From NCBI RefSeq assembly GCF_010119545.1, contig NZ_JAAEAA010000025.1:1-55991 (forward strand): a stretch of 55,991 nt of DNA, given 5' to 3'. Shown here piece after piece: positions 28,914 to 37,121 of the stretch (position 1 is its first letter; each line of letters opens with the position of its first letter). Under the pieces are notes generated by a model. It ran no database searches. It was not told the DNA's origin and worked only from the letters and a program-made list of their open reading frames with translations. The position numbers and the translations under genes are program-made. This DNA comes from Pontibacter fetidus (lineage in GTDB: Bacteria; Bacteroidota; Bacteroidia; Cytophagales; Hymenobacteraceae).

Positions 28914-28953
28914 AGCAAAAGCCCTCTATACACAGATTGGGCTTTCGCTTTTT
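28914..28953 (+). terminator. rho-independent terminator after the RHS immunity gene
   Basis: AGCAAAAGCCC (28914-28924) pairs with GGGCTTTCGCT (28939-28949) with one mismatch and runs into TTTTT. The rest of the 28805-29181 gap is gene-free. I see no other signal in it. Confidence 0.75.
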
Positions 28954-29184
28954 AACAGCAATTCTATAAAATTAGAGCTATCACAATATCTAATGTCAAA
29001 GGCAGGATAAGCGGTGTTCGTGCGCTCCTAACTTAGTTATGTCAGCTAACAAAGCAATACCTTCCTGTGACTTATTCATGCCGTGTAAGGTTTTAAATAG
29101 TTACTTGCCATTAACATGTTATAATAAATACACTATCTTCAGTATACAAGCTGCGCCAATCGGGTGTAGCATTGACTATAAGAG

Positions 29185-29436
29185 CACTACGATCCGTGGG
29201 GTCTGAACCTTGCGGGTATTGTAAGGCAGAATACGCCGGACCACCTGTTCCAGTATAATGGAAAGGAACGTCAGACCGAGCTGGGCTTGAACTGGAGTGA
29301 CTATGGAGCCCGAATGTATGATGCTCAACTGGGTAGATGGCATGTCATAGATCCAATGGCAGACCAGATGAGAAGATATTCACCATATAACTATGCATTT
29401 AATAACCCGATTCGATTCATTGATCCTGATGGAATG
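29185..29436 (+). repeat. duplicated RHS core end (second copy of 27373-27624)
   Basis: Codon for codon, this stretch encodes the same RHS core end as 27373-27624: [45 protein letters not shown] and HVIDPMA, up to the DPxGM boundary. Nucleotide identity is high, with mainly silent differences. Homology starts abruptly three bases after an in-frame TAA at 29179-29181. Such homology at the edge of a tip cassette is what allows recombinational swapping of toxin tips. Confidence 0.85.
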
Positions 29437-30102
29437 GCACCTATAGATTGGGTCAAGTTAGGAAACGGAGCTATCAAATTTGATTCTAAAGTAACTAATC
29501 AGGAACAAGCTGTTAAAAAATATGGTGCAGGTTCTGTTAGCTTAGGGAAATCTGCGACTCTTATTAGTGAGAGCGGTGACCAAGTTACTTTAAATGATGA
29601 TGGTACAGCTAGATCATCTGTATTATTATCTGAAGTAACAGTAACAGGAGAGAAAACTGATCCATCCTTAGCAGATATGACAACAGGAGTGAGCGACGCT
29701 ATAGGCTTATCGAATGAAGCCCATGGTATTATATTAGGTGCTGCTCAATCCTTAGATAAAGCTGGTGATGCAGCAGGTGGCTTTAAAGCCGTCGGAAAAG
29801 TATTGGATGTTGTTGGTCAAGTTTCCGGCGTAACTAGTGCGATAAGTTCAACATCAAATGCAATAGATAATCCAACGGCTGGGAATATCTTGAAAGCTAG
29901 TTTAGACGTTTCTCTTGCTGTTTCTTCTTTTACAGGAGTTGGATTGTTGTCAAAGCCTCTCGTAGGTTTAGCTGACGGAGTTTTAGGGGCTACAGGAGTG
30001 AAAGATGCAGCTTTTAAGTACTTTGACACCAAAGTAGATAATTTTAAGTTTAATCAATTGCTTGATTCTCAAAATGTTGACACAAGTAAAATTAAATTAT
30101 AA
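29287..30102 (+). CDS. orphan RHS C-terminal toxin tip
   Basis: A displaced RHS tip. The frame is open from just after the TAA at 29179 but has its first ATG at 29287, inside the RHS core end. The true translation start, if any, is uncertain. Residues 1-49 are the core end ([20 protein letters not shown] to DPDGM). The rest (50-271) is a different tip rich in Gly, Ala, Val and Ser with hydrophobic helices ([31 protein letters not shown]), which could be membrane-active. I do not recognise the family. The next gene overlaps its stop by one base. It is probably silent unless recombined onto the complete RHS gene upstream. Confidence 0.7.
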   Translation: MNWSDYGARMYDAQLGRWHVIDPMADQMRRYSPYNYAFNNPIRFIDPDGMAPIDWVKLGNGAIKFDSKVTNQEQAVKKYGAGSVSLGKSATLISESGDQVTLNDDGTARSSVLLSEVTVTGEKTDPSLADMTTGVSDAIGLSNEAHGIILGAAQSLDKAGDAAGGFKAVGKVLDVVGQVSGVTSAISSTSNAIDNPTAGNILKASLDVSLAVSSFTGVGLLSKPLVGLADGVLGATGVKDAAFKYFDTKVDNFKFNQLLDSQNVDTSKIKL

Positions 30103-30512
30103 TGAATTTTATAAATAAAATGATTGTTGCCCTTTATCAAAGGGAACAAATAAATATGCAGTATTCAGGTGGCACTGCAAGACTTTTCATAGCTAAATTA
30201 GTTTTTTGTCTTCTAATATGGATTTGGCTGCTACCAATTTTAGGGATTTTAGAAAACAATTTAAACTTAATTGAAATTAGTTTCGAAAAACCATCAACTA
30301 AATGGGGTTATGTTCCTATACTTATCATATTATATCTTGCTCTGCATTATTTTACATGGAAAGTTAAGGAAGTGGATGAGTTTATAGAAAATGAAGAAAA
30401 TATTGAAAGTATAAAATCAGCTAAAAGGTTATTTTTTATTTTACTAGTAATAGGGTTTGTATTCTTGATAGCAGTTGCAAAGTACAATCAGGGGAACCCA
30501 CTTTCAGATTAA
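30102..30512 (+). CDS. candidate membrane immunity protein of the orphan RHS tip
   Basis: 136 residues with three hydrophobic segments (about 27-49, 68-86 and 108-124) and charged loops (VKEVDEFIENEENIESIKSA). Its ATG overlaps the toxin stop as TAATG, implying coupled translation. A membrane-embedded immunity protein would suit a membrane-targeting toxin. No family is recognised, and the role is inferred from context. Confidence 0.65.
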   Translation: MNFINKMIVALYQREQINMQYSGGTARLFIAKLVFCLLIWIWLLPILGILENNLNLIEISFEKPSTKWGYVPILIILYLALHYFTWKVKEVDEFIENEENIESIKSAKRLFFILLVIGFVFLIAVAKYNQGNPLSD

Positions 30513-30558
30513 TATTTGCTCCATCAATTTTTTAAATTTATTCCTTGAGTTTATTATG

Positions 30559-30596
30559 CTAGAGTCCACTTGAAGAGGTGGGCTCTAGCTATTTTA
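30559..30596 (+). terminator. terminator after the orphan tip cassette
   Basis: CTAGAGTCCAC (30559-30569) pairs with GTGGGCTCTAG (30578-30588), one G-T pair, 8-base loop, followed by CTATTTTATT. The remaining gene-free DNA to the insertion sequence (30597-30827) holds a short direct repeat, GGACGAGGCAC at 30778-30788 and 30791-30801, and nothing else I can name. Confidence 0.65.
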
Positions 30597-30827
30597 TTGA
30601 CTGACTAAAAACTAAAAGTTGAAAGGATTGAACGATGTTACCTTACATCTTCAGGCACTAATGCATTGACGAAACCCATATTTATGGTTTTTGTATAAGA
30701 TGTAAAATGCTGGCAGGATTAAGTAATAGCTGTCAACCCAGGGTAGGATTAACAGTGTAAACTGTCAACTTTTTTCAGGACGAGGCACAAGGACGAGGCA
30801 CTAATCACTTTATCTCACAAAACCTCC

Positions 30828-32479
30828 GTGGCTGTTGCACAACTACTATTCTTATCATACGCTTTCAGCTTCTAAACTTACTAAACCAATAGCTTCACAC
30901 TGGTTTCGGTAGTTTGCGTTGCATAGCGCAGTAAAAACATAAAAGGATTAGTTAAGATAGCTTCTTTTTCCAGTACCTGGGCCATGCTTACAGCTCTGGC
31001 TGGCTTACACTTCATGTACTTTTTGAGATTGAAGGCAACAGCTGCCAGCAGCATCACTTTGTGGGCTCCTGATTTTCCCAGCACGTTGATTTTGCGCAAG
31101 CCATAATGCTGCACAAGGCTTCCAAACACTGGCTCTATGGTGCTCTGGCGGAGTTTCTTCATGCGATCTCCTTGCCTGCTATGCTGTCTGGAGTAAGCCT
31201 GCTGGTATTGTTCGTCATAAGCGGTGCGGGTAATTTTGCGGCACCTGGTCTTAGGCGCACAGGTAGCTTTGCGAGGACATTGCCTACAATCACTGGGTAC
31301 TGCCCAGTAATGCTTCAGTAACCTGCCGTCCGGCGTATGATCAAAGCTTTTGAATTGGAGCGCTTTTCCCATCGGGCAGCTGTACTGATCTGCTTTCTTA
31401 TCATAGGGGAATCCATTGATCTCGGGCTTGTACATTCCAAAAACCGGTATCCAGGCAGTAATCCCCCGTAGTTCCAGAAAGTAATAGTTGGACCCATTCG
31501 AATACCCGGCATCAGCTAGCAGATCTTGCATCGATAGCCCATTGGTTAGGAGTCGGCTTTGCACCTGCCCAGTCAGGTTTGGCAGATACTGGCTATCACG
31601 GCCATCAGCAAAATCGGCCTGAATATGAGAGATCACCCCTTGTGCCGTATCAACTGCCATGCTGCAGTGGTAATTGAGTTTTCTGGCCTTTCCAGTCTTA
31701 ACAGAGATGCGGGCATCGGGATCATGTGGGGCATAATGCGTTTTGTTGCTAACCAGCTGTGCCTTCTCATGACTTGCCCCTAAAGCGGTAGGAGCCCTTT
31801 TGAGATTTTGCTGATGCTTTTCCAGCTTCCTAAGTTGATGGGCAGGAGCTGTAATAAGTGGTAGCGGCTTTATGTTTTTAGGATATTGGACGTCATGTAG
31901 CGGAGTTGTCAGATATGGTTTTGCGGATTCCTGTGGCTGCTTTAACAGCAGCCTTTCCATCGAAGCGTTAGCCTTAATCGGGGCTGAATCGATTGCCTGC
32001 ACACTACCCGACACCATGCCCTGCTATACGCACAGGCTGAAAACTTTGTCAAACAGAGTCTCAAACAGTTGTTCAGGGAATAGCTTTCGGGTTCGTGATA
32101 CGGTGGAGTGCCAGGGTAGCGATTCGTCGAGCTGGTAGTCTAGAAAGTATAACAGGTCCAAACGGAGGCTACAGTGCTCGATCAGTTTGCGGTCTGATAC
32201 GATGTTCTCCAGATAGCTTATCAGGCAGAGCTTAAAGAAGACGACCGGATCAATGCTTTGCTGGCCGCACTTGCCGTAGTAGGGAGCTGTTAATTCGTAG
32301 AGAAATGATAGGTCGATCCTGTCCTTGAGGCGCCGGTAAAAGTTATGTTCCGGCACATGAGCCGAAAGCGAAAAGAGCAATTGCCGCTCATCTTTAAAAT
32401 TCTTCCTTCCCTGCATAGCACCTTAGAGTTAACCATTATTATTTAACGACTATATCTAAGTTGGTTGTGCAACAGCCAC
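30828..32479 (-). mobile_element. IS1182-family-like insertion sequence, complete ends
   Basis: A 1652-bp element bounded by perfect 16-base terminal inverted repeats: GTGGCTGTTGCACAAC at 30828-30843 and GTTGTGCAACAGCCAC at 32464-32479. Both ends are flanked by CTCC (30824-30827 and 32480-32483), a probable 4-bp target duplication. The single transposase gene is on the minus strand and carries one in-frame stop. Size and terminal sequence fit IS1182-type elements. It sits in non-coding DNA between the orphan RHS cassette and a lipoprotein gene. Confidence 0.9.
30881..32416 (-). pseudogene. IS1182-like transposase interrupted by an in-frame amber codon
   Basis: Two same-frame pieces: 32024-32416 (130 residues; N-terminal domain with QQSIDPVVFFKLCLISYLEN and HCSLRLDLLYFLDYQLDESLPWHST) and 30881-32017 (378 residues; DDE domain with VQAIDSAPIKANASM, YHCSMAVDTAQGVISHIQADFADG and LADAGYSNGSNYYFL; C-terminal QSTIEPVFGSLVQHYGLRK). 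They are separated only by TAG at 32024-32026 followed by CAG GGC ATG. There is no frameshift, so one base change restores a full protein of about 511 residues. The catalytic Asp, Asp and Glu positions look intact. Either a recent nonsense mutation or occasional readthrough is possible. I prefer mutation. Confidence 0.85.
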
Positions 32480-32510
32480 CTCCATTTTAAGAGATACAAT
32501 TTATTTTAGT

Positions 32511-32558
32511 AAAAAAGTCAAAGCCATACGTTACATATATTTAACGTATGGCTTTGAC
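32511..32558 (-). terminator. strong rho-independent terminator of the minus-strand lipoprotein gene
   Basis: A perfect 17-bp stem (arms 32517-32533 and 32542-32558, core AAAGCCATACGTTA) with an 8-base loop. On the minus strand it is followed directly by TTTTTT (32516-32511). It lies 29 bases after the stop of the 32587-33012 gene. Confidence 0.93.
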
Positions 32559-32586
32559 AGGTGGGGAGCCAGAAGACTATGCTGGC

Positions 32587-33012
32587 CTAGTCTACATGCA
32601 CCAAAGAGAGCGTAAATATATCTGAGCTGCCATCGGAGAAGATGATAGTTGATGTTAATTGCAAAGAGCCTTCTGTCAGAGCATCAATATTCCAGTTTTC
32701 TTCATTTGGAGTGCCTTGGAAAAGAATTAACGTATTTCCTATTAAGCGCCAAGTGCCTATGCGGGTATTGCTGGTAGTTGTTTCTGTGTAAGTGCCATTA
32801 GATTGATACTGAGCGCGAACACTGCGCATTTGAAGCATGTCTGGCTGATATGTCACGTCTTGATCATCTCGCATGATGCGACTGATTTTCCATGTCTTTT
32901 CTGTGAGTAGTTCTTCCTTGCTGGGCTGTGGATCCTCACTCTTGCTACAGCTAGCAGTAACGAAAGCGAAGCTAAGCAGGAGCATCAGGTAAAATAAGGC
33001 TTTGTTTTTCAT
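32587..33012 (-). CDS. lipocalin-like small lipoprotein
   Basis: 141 residues. A signal of about 20 residues with lipobox TASC puts the lipidated cysteine at residue 22, so the protein is an envelope lipoprotein. The mature part (TEKTWKISRIM, YQSNGTYTETTTSNTRIGTW, ALTEGSLQLTSTIIFSDG) has the strand pattern of the lipocalin-like domains common in Bacteroidota. The function is unknown. It is a single-gene unit with its own -7 box upstream and a strong terminator downstream. Confidence 0.75.
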   Translation of the reverse strand: MKNKALFYLMLLLSFAFVTASCSKSEDPQPSKEELLTEKTWKISRIMRDDQDVTYQPDMLQMRSVRAQYQSNGTYTETTTSNTRIGTWRLIGNTLILFQGTPNEENWNIDALTEGSLQLTSTIIFSDGSSDIFTLSLVHVD

Positions 33013-33037
33013 GATTCTTTAGGTTTAGTTGGATTTT

Positions 33038-33045
33038 CAAAGCTA
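33038..33045 (-). promoter_or_regulatory. Bacteroidota -7 promoter box for the lipoprotein gene
   Basis: On the minus strand the sequence reads TAGCTTTG, a perfect TAnnTTTG box, 26 bases before the lipoprotein ATG. No clear -33 TTTG is seen upstream. Confidence 0.55.
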
Positions 33046-33152
33046 AGGAATAGAATTATATATGCATAATATAATATGTATTATATTTTATGTTTAATTA
33101 AGTAGGTAACATTAAAGATTGCTTCTGCGGAATTTCCGGCAAAAGCAGCGGC

Positions 33153-33380
33153 ATGGATGACAAGAAACAAGACCCTAGATTAACAGCGATAGGAGATAAA
33201 ATTAAACGGCTGCGCCTGGCTAAAGGCTACCGTTCGTATGAAACCTTTGCGTTCGATCATGGCTTACCTCGAGTGGGGTATGGGCGGCATGAAAAAGGAG
33301 CTAATTTAACTATGGCAAGTTTACTTCGCCTGCTCGACATCCATGGTATTAGCCTGCAAGAATTTTTCGATGATCTATAA
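33153..33380 (+). CDS. XRE-family helix-turn-helix regulator
   Basis: 75 residues, a single HTH_3 domain: AIGDKIKRLRLAKGYRSYETFAFD, recognition-helix area LPRVGYGRHEKG, then MASLLRLLDIHGISLQEFF. It should bind DNA as a dimer. It stands 47 bases before the operon beginning at 33428 and on the same strand, so it is the obvious candidate regulator of that operon, although a fresh promoter box lies between them. Confidence 0.85.
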   Translation: MDDKKQDPRLTAIGDKIKRLRLAKGYRSYETFAFDHGLPRVGYGRHEKGANLTMASLLRLLDIHGISLQEFFDDL

Positions 33381-33403
33381 AAACCTATTTTCGTTCACTA
33401 CAC

Positions 33404-33411
33404 TACCTTTG
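33404..33411 (+). promoter_or_regulatory. Bacteroidota -7 box of the glycosylase/QueC operon
   Basis: TACCTTTG matches TAnnTTTG exactly and lies 16 bases before the ATG at 33428. A T-rich TTTTCG about 15 bases upstream is only a weak -33 element. The short leader leaves room for the XRE protein upstream to control this operon by binding here. Confidence 0.65.
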
Positions 33412-33427
33412 TATAAAAAATTAAACA

Positions 33428-34318
33428 ATGCAATTAAGCATCCAGCTAAAAAGTGAGATAAAAATAAAAGGCTATGACTCGAATTCTGTGATAGATGAGA
33501 CGGAATGCTTGGGAAGAATTTCTCTTAGTAGGTATAACATAGACTCACAAGAGGAATTATTACCAGGATTGTTGTGGGGGGATTATCATCAGTTATTTAC
33601 TCCAGCTTACTGGAAACTTCAATATGATCTGTATAATGTTTCAACTCCTGTTCGCTCACACCGGCTTGGAGATAGTATTATAGAGGAAGTGGTTGCTTGC
33701 TTACTAGGAGGATATGGAATACCAGCTGAAATAGGCTTGCTAGCTCTTAGAAGGCTAAAAGATGAAGGCCTCATAAAGCAGAACGTCACTCAGCATGAGT
33801 TGGAGGCAGCACTTGAAAAGCCGTTGATTAAGTCTGACGGAAAGCAGATCAAATACAGGTTCCCTAGGCAGAAAAGTAAATACATAGCAAACTTTTTATC
33901 TGAAAACTGCCTGAACGTGATGCCAACTAACTGCGATGATCTTGATTTACGGGCTTGGCTCCTTAAAGTGAATGGAATTGGGCCTAAAACAGCTTCATGG
34001 ATTACGCGCAATTGGCTTTATAGCGAACGAGTAGCTATTTTAGATATTCATATATTGAGAGCAGGGATGCTAGCAGGCTTCTTTCCTCCAGATGCTGATG
34101 TGACAAAGGAATATTCTGAGTTAGAAAAAAAGTATCTACTCTTTTGTGATGCAATTAAAGTACTACCTTCAGTCATGGATGCCATCATATGGGAACAGAT
34201 GAAGTTCACTAATACTTTAGCAATTAAACTTTTAAAGAAACAAACTATATGTCAGGAAGTGGCAACACACCAGAAATCAGCAGTATGGGGGAGCAGGAGC
34301 CAGATTGCTCTCAATTAA
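33428..34318 (+). CDS. OGG-like HhH-GPD DNA glycosylase/lyase
   Basis: 296 residues. The second half has the helix-hairpin-helix motif LLKVNGIGPKTAS (178-190), with Lys187 at the position of the Schiff-base lysine of OGG enzymes, and AILDIHILRAG with Asp206 as the catalytic acid. Known relatives excise damaged or modified purines from DNA and nick the strand. A glycosylase of this type is an accessory gene of type IV CBASS, together with QueC- and TGT-like enzymes, and here it is the first gene of an operon that also contains a QueC-like enzyme. It is preceded by a good promoter box. Its substrate is unknown, and a modified or deaza base is the contextual guess. Confidence 0.85.
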   Translation: MQLSIQLKSEIKIKGYDSNSVIDETECLGRISLSRYNIDSQEELLPGLLWGDYHQLFTPAYWKLQYDLYNVSTPVRSHRLGDSIIEEVVACLLGGYGIPAEIGLLALRRLKDEGLIKQNVTQHELEAALEKPLIKSDGKQIKYRFPRQKSKYIANFLSENCLNVMPTNCDDLDLRAWLLKVNGIGPKTASWITRNWLYSERVAILDIHILRAGMLAGFFPPDADVTKEYSELEKKYLLFCDAIKVLPSVMDAIIWEQMKFTNTLAIKLLKKQTICQEVATHQKSAVWGSRSQIALN

Positions 34319-34572
34319 GAATTCGAACACAGCTTTCGACACCAAATATCAGTGTGTTGGCTACTGTTTCAGTCGGCGATGTGCTAGATGTTTCATTAGC
34401 CAGTGCACAAGGACCTATACAAGTCATAACTGCTACTGGTCAGGTAGCAGGTGCTATCGTATCGCGTGAACAGGCAAGGCTTATCAATTGTATCAGCAAC
34501 GGATTTACCTACCAGGCCGAGGTGTTAGAAATAGATGGAGGGAATTGTAAAATTTTTATTTCTGCTATATGA
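34249..34572 (+). CDS. small unknown protein of the glycosylase/QueC operon
   Basis: 107 residues from the ATG at 34249, overlapping the glycosylase gene by 70 bases. An internal ATG at 34285 would shorten the overlap to 34 bases and give a protein starting Met-Gly (MGEQEPDCSQ). The N-terminal 20 residues are polar and flexible. The rest is beta-rich (ISVLATVSVGDVLDVSLA, IQVITATGQVAGAIVS, YQAEVLEIDGGNCKIFIS), perhaps a small barrel. It is fully coupled to its neighbours (4-base overlap with the next gene). I do not recognise a family. Since QueC-like enzymes of CBASS attach a deazaguanine to a protein N-terminus, this could be such a target. That is speculation. Confidence 0.7.
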   Translation: MSGSGNTPEISSMGEQEPDCSQLRIRTQLSTPNISVLATVSVGDVLDVSLASAQGPIQVITATGQVAGAIVSREQARLINCISNGFTYQAEVLEIDGGNCKIFISAI

Positions 34573-35777
34573 TTAATATTATAGGAGGCACTTATCACGA
34601 GGTTTGCTTTGAACCTTATTGGGATGAGACGTATGGTTCTGGCCTTAGAGCCTGTCTTTCTCTGCTCGATCTAGATAGCGAGCTTGACCTGAATTTCCAC
34701 ACTTTCAGCGATAGAATCAATCAAAGTTATCTACAGTCTTTAGAAGCGCAATACCGAAGATTAAAGATAACCCTCTCAGAAGTAAAGGGTTCCCCGGTCT
34801 TTCAGTACGATCACCCCTTGGCTGTCCCCCGAATTTACCCACGACCCGATACACTAGAGAAAGGCTACATTGAGGCTGAGGCAGATAACGTGATATTTTA
34901 CGGAATACTGGAAGGAGATGCATCAATCAAAGGAAGAAATGTAGTATATGATCCACAATCGCCTGCAAACCCAATCCCTTTCTCAAAGACTGGTTCAACA
35001 GCCGATTCACTGGCTGTCGTTGTAAATTACTCTGAGGCTAAGCTTATGAGTAAGAGAAAAGATGTTCCTGGCATTCGAGCGTTTTTCTTTGAAGAGGAAA
35101 ATGTTGATGTGCTTGTGCTTAAGTTTGGCCCAAAGGGAGCAAAAGTTTTTACCCGCAATGGGGAAGAGTATGATGTACCAGTTTTCAAAACTAAATCAGT
35201 TTGGCCTATCGGCTCTGGTGATGTCTTTACTGCTGTATTTGCGTATTACTGGTTTAAAGGCATCCCGGTAGAGGGAGCTGCATTAAATGCTTCCCAAGCA
35301 ACAGCAAAATACTGCAGCACGAGGTTGCTTCAGTTTTCGCCTCAGGCTGATGTTCTTAATCTAGAGCCTCTTTTGATAGCTGATTATACAGATAAGACGA
35401 TTTATCTGGCAGGGCCTTTTTTCACTTTTGCTGAACGGTGGTTGATTGACCAAATAAGAACTGCACTTCAAGGGATTGGCCTGAAAGTTTTCTCACCCTT
35501 TCATGATGTAGGCCACGGATTAGCTAAAGATGTTGTGCAGAAAGATATTGAGGGGCTGGAATCGGCGGGGCTAGTTTTTGCAGTACTGGATGGTCTTGAT
35601 TCTGGTACCCTGTTTGAAATAGGATACGCTGTAGCAAGGGGAATACCAGTGATAGCTTATGTGCAGAATGAAGGAGAAGAGTCTGTTAAGATGCTGGAAG
35701 GCTCTAATTGCATGCTGGAACGGGATTTGACAACGGCAGTTTATAAATCATTTTGGGTTTTGTCTGCACATGAGTAA
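34569..35777 (+). CDS. fusion of a PfkB-type kinase domain and a nucleoside 2-deoxyribosyltransferase
   Basis: 402 residues. Residues 1-270 follow the PfkB/ribokinase layout, starting MINIIGGTYHEV and ending with the phosphate-binding signature VWPIGSGDVFTA (Asp218 as catalytic base). Residues 276-400 form a nucleoside deoxyribosyltransferase domain: TIYLAGPFF at the start, LVFAVLDGLDSGTLFEIGYA with Glu350 as likely nucleophile, and GIPVIAY. The first domain would phosphorylate a sugar or nucleoside. The second would remove or exchange a base on a deoxynucleoside. It overlaps both neighbours (4 and 8 bases). Together with the glycosylase and QueC-like enzyme it points to processing of an unusual purine or nucleoside. 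Confidence 0.85.
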   Translation: MINIIGGTYHEVCFEPYWDETYGSGLRACLSLLDLDSELDLNFHTFSDRINQSYLQSLEAQYRRLKITLSEVKGSPVFQYDHPLAVPRIYPRPDTLEKGYIEAEADNVIFYGILEGDASIKGRNVVYDPQSPANPIPFSKTGSTADSLAVVVNYSEAKLMSKRKDVPGIRAFFFEEENVDVLVLKFGPKGAKVFTRNGEEYDVPVFKTKSVWPIGSGDVFTAVFAYYWFKGIPVEGAALNASQATAKYCSTRLLQFSPQADVLNLEPLLIADYTDKTIYLAGPFFTFAERWLIDQIRTALQGIGLKVFSPFHDVGHGLAKDVVQKDIEGLESAGLVFAVLDGLDSGTLFEIGYAVARGIPVIAYVQNEGEESVKMLEGSNCMLERDLTTAVYKSFWVLSAHE

Positions 35778-36360
35778 GGCTATTTTACTCTCTGGCGGGT
35801 TGGACTCAATAGCACTTGCTTATTGGAAGAAACCTGATATTGCTTTTACCATAAACTATGGTCAGAAACCAGCCTTAGCTGAAATAAAAGCTAGTGCCGC
35901 TGTCTGTACTTCACTTAGGATTGAGCATAATGTAATCACTGTTGACTGTAGCGCGCTTGGTTCAGGGGATTTGGTGGGTGAGAATGCAATAAGTTTAGCT
36001 CCGGCTTCCGAATGGTGGCCGTATAGAAATCAACTGCTTGTTACCCTTGCCTGTATGAGAGGAGTGGGCTTGGGAGTTACGGAATTAATGGTTGGCACCG
36101 TTAAAACAGATGCATTTCATGCAGATGGTACTGAAGGATTTTACGAAAGGATGAATCAACTAGTAAGTTACCAAGAGGGTGGAGTTAGAATATCTAGTCC
36201 AGGCATCTGTTATAGCACCACAGAGTTAATTCAGATGTCTCAGGTCCCTGCCAGTATATTGTTATGGGGGCATTCCTGCCACACATCAAACATTCCGTGC
36301 GGCAACTGTAGGGGGTGCCACAAATATCTCTATGTGAAGCAACAGCTTGGCTATGACTAA
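35770..36360 (+). CDS. QueC-like ATP-pyrophosphatase (7-cyano-7-deazaguanine synthase family)
   Basis: 196 residues. It has the PP-loop SGGLDS (8-13), the middle motif WWPYRNQLLVTLAC corresponding to the PGRN region of QueC, TDAFHADGT, and a C-terminal zinc site with Cys170, Cys177, Cys180 and Cys183 (PCGNCRGC). QueC converts carboxy- to cyano-deazaguanine using ATP and ammonia. In type IV CBASS a QueC relative instead couples a deazaguanine to a protein. No other queuosine genes (QueD, QueE, QueF, TGT) are here, so housekeeping queuosine synthesis is unlikely. The gene overlaps its neighbours by 8 bases on each side. Confidence 0.88.
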   Translation: MSKAILLSGGLDSIALAYWKKPDIAFTINYGQKPALAEIKASAAVCTSLRIEHNVITVDCSALGSGDLVGENAISLAPASEWWPYRNQLLVTLACMRGVGLGVTELMVGTVKTDAFHADGTEGFYERMNQLVSYQEGGVRISSPGICYSTTELIQMSQVPASILLWGHSCHTSNIPCGNCRGCHKYLYVKQQLGYD

Positions 36361-37021
36361 TATTCAAGACCCCTTCCCAAAGCAGAATGAGAAGCCGTAC
36401 AAGCCATTCTTGTACCAAATCAAGAGAAAGATAAGCTTGTCGAGAATTGTTAAGAAAATTGATGTAAACTTTTTTGAGGTTATCTCTATAAGAAGGTCAC
36501 GGAGAGATTTTGGAATTCTAACTTTGGAGAATATTGGAGATCTTTTGTGGTTTACCTCCAAAGTTATGGAAGTAGAAATGTTGGAAAGTGGATTCCTTTG
36601 GACCCACCGACCCACTCCTTCTGCCGGTGGAAGACATCCCATAGATATTCTTGTATCACTTCCATCGGAGTTTGGCTCTCGTAGTTTTTGCGTTTATAAC
36701 CCCTTAGATCACAGTCTAAATGAACTTGAAGTAGATGCATCAGATCTTAATGCCCTTATAGAGCACACAGATAATATTCTTACCATTGGTAATGCTACAA
36801 TCTTGTGGTTTGTGGCTCACTCATATAGAACATCCTCAAAATATGAGAATTCTGAAAGCCTTGTTTGGCGTGATGCAGGTGCTCTTTTGTACTGTCACCA
36901 ACTTGTGAGCCAAGCATTAGGAATTAGATGCTGCCCCTTAGGTAGCTTAGGAGAACCTTATGTTTCTAATTTATTAGGAGGAGATACACTATACGGTGTA
37001 GGAGGGTGCTTGCTAGGTTAG
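36353..37021 (+). CDS. nitroreductase/SagB-like flavin oxidoreductase
   Basis: 222 residues from ATG 36353 (a TTG six bases earlier is less likely). RRSRRDFGILTLENIGDLLW and RPTPSAGGRHPIDILVSLP are the FMN-binding signatures of nitroreductase/SagB-type oxidases, and VWRDAGALLYCHQLVSQALG and CCPLGSLGEPYV are the C-terminal signatures. SagB relatives oxidise azoline rings on peptides. Others reduce nitro groups or act on nucleobases. It overlaps the QueC-like gene by 8 bases and closes the operon, so a flavin-dependent redox step on the same substrate is likely. There is no obvious terminator after it. Confidence 0.82.
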   Translation: MTNIQDPFPKQNEKPYKPFLYQIKRKISLSRIVKKIDVNFFEVISIRRSRRDFGILTLENIGDLLWFTSKVMEVEMLESGFLWTHRPTPSAGGRHPIDILVSLPSEFGSRSFCVYNPLDHSLNELEVDASDLNALIEHTDNILTIGNATILWFVAHSYRTSSKYENSESLVWRDAGALLYCHQLVSQALGIRCCPLGSLGEPYVSNLLGGDTLYGVGGCLLG

Positions 37022-37121
37022 AATCATATGATTTCATACAACTAATCTCAAATTAATATAGACCCTATTAAATAAAAGCTAGTTACCAACTATTCTTAAA
37101 CGCTAAAGCTTTTTGAAGATA

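Noticed and set aside
35770..36360. Housekeeping queuosine biosynthesis gene queC
   Set aside because: No other queuosine pathway genes are nearby, and the gene overlaps a defence-like operon with a glycosylase. A specialised paralogue is more likely.
33153..37021. Complete type IV CBASS
   Set aside because: No CD-NTase, TGT-like or effector gene was found next to the OGG- and QueC-like genes.
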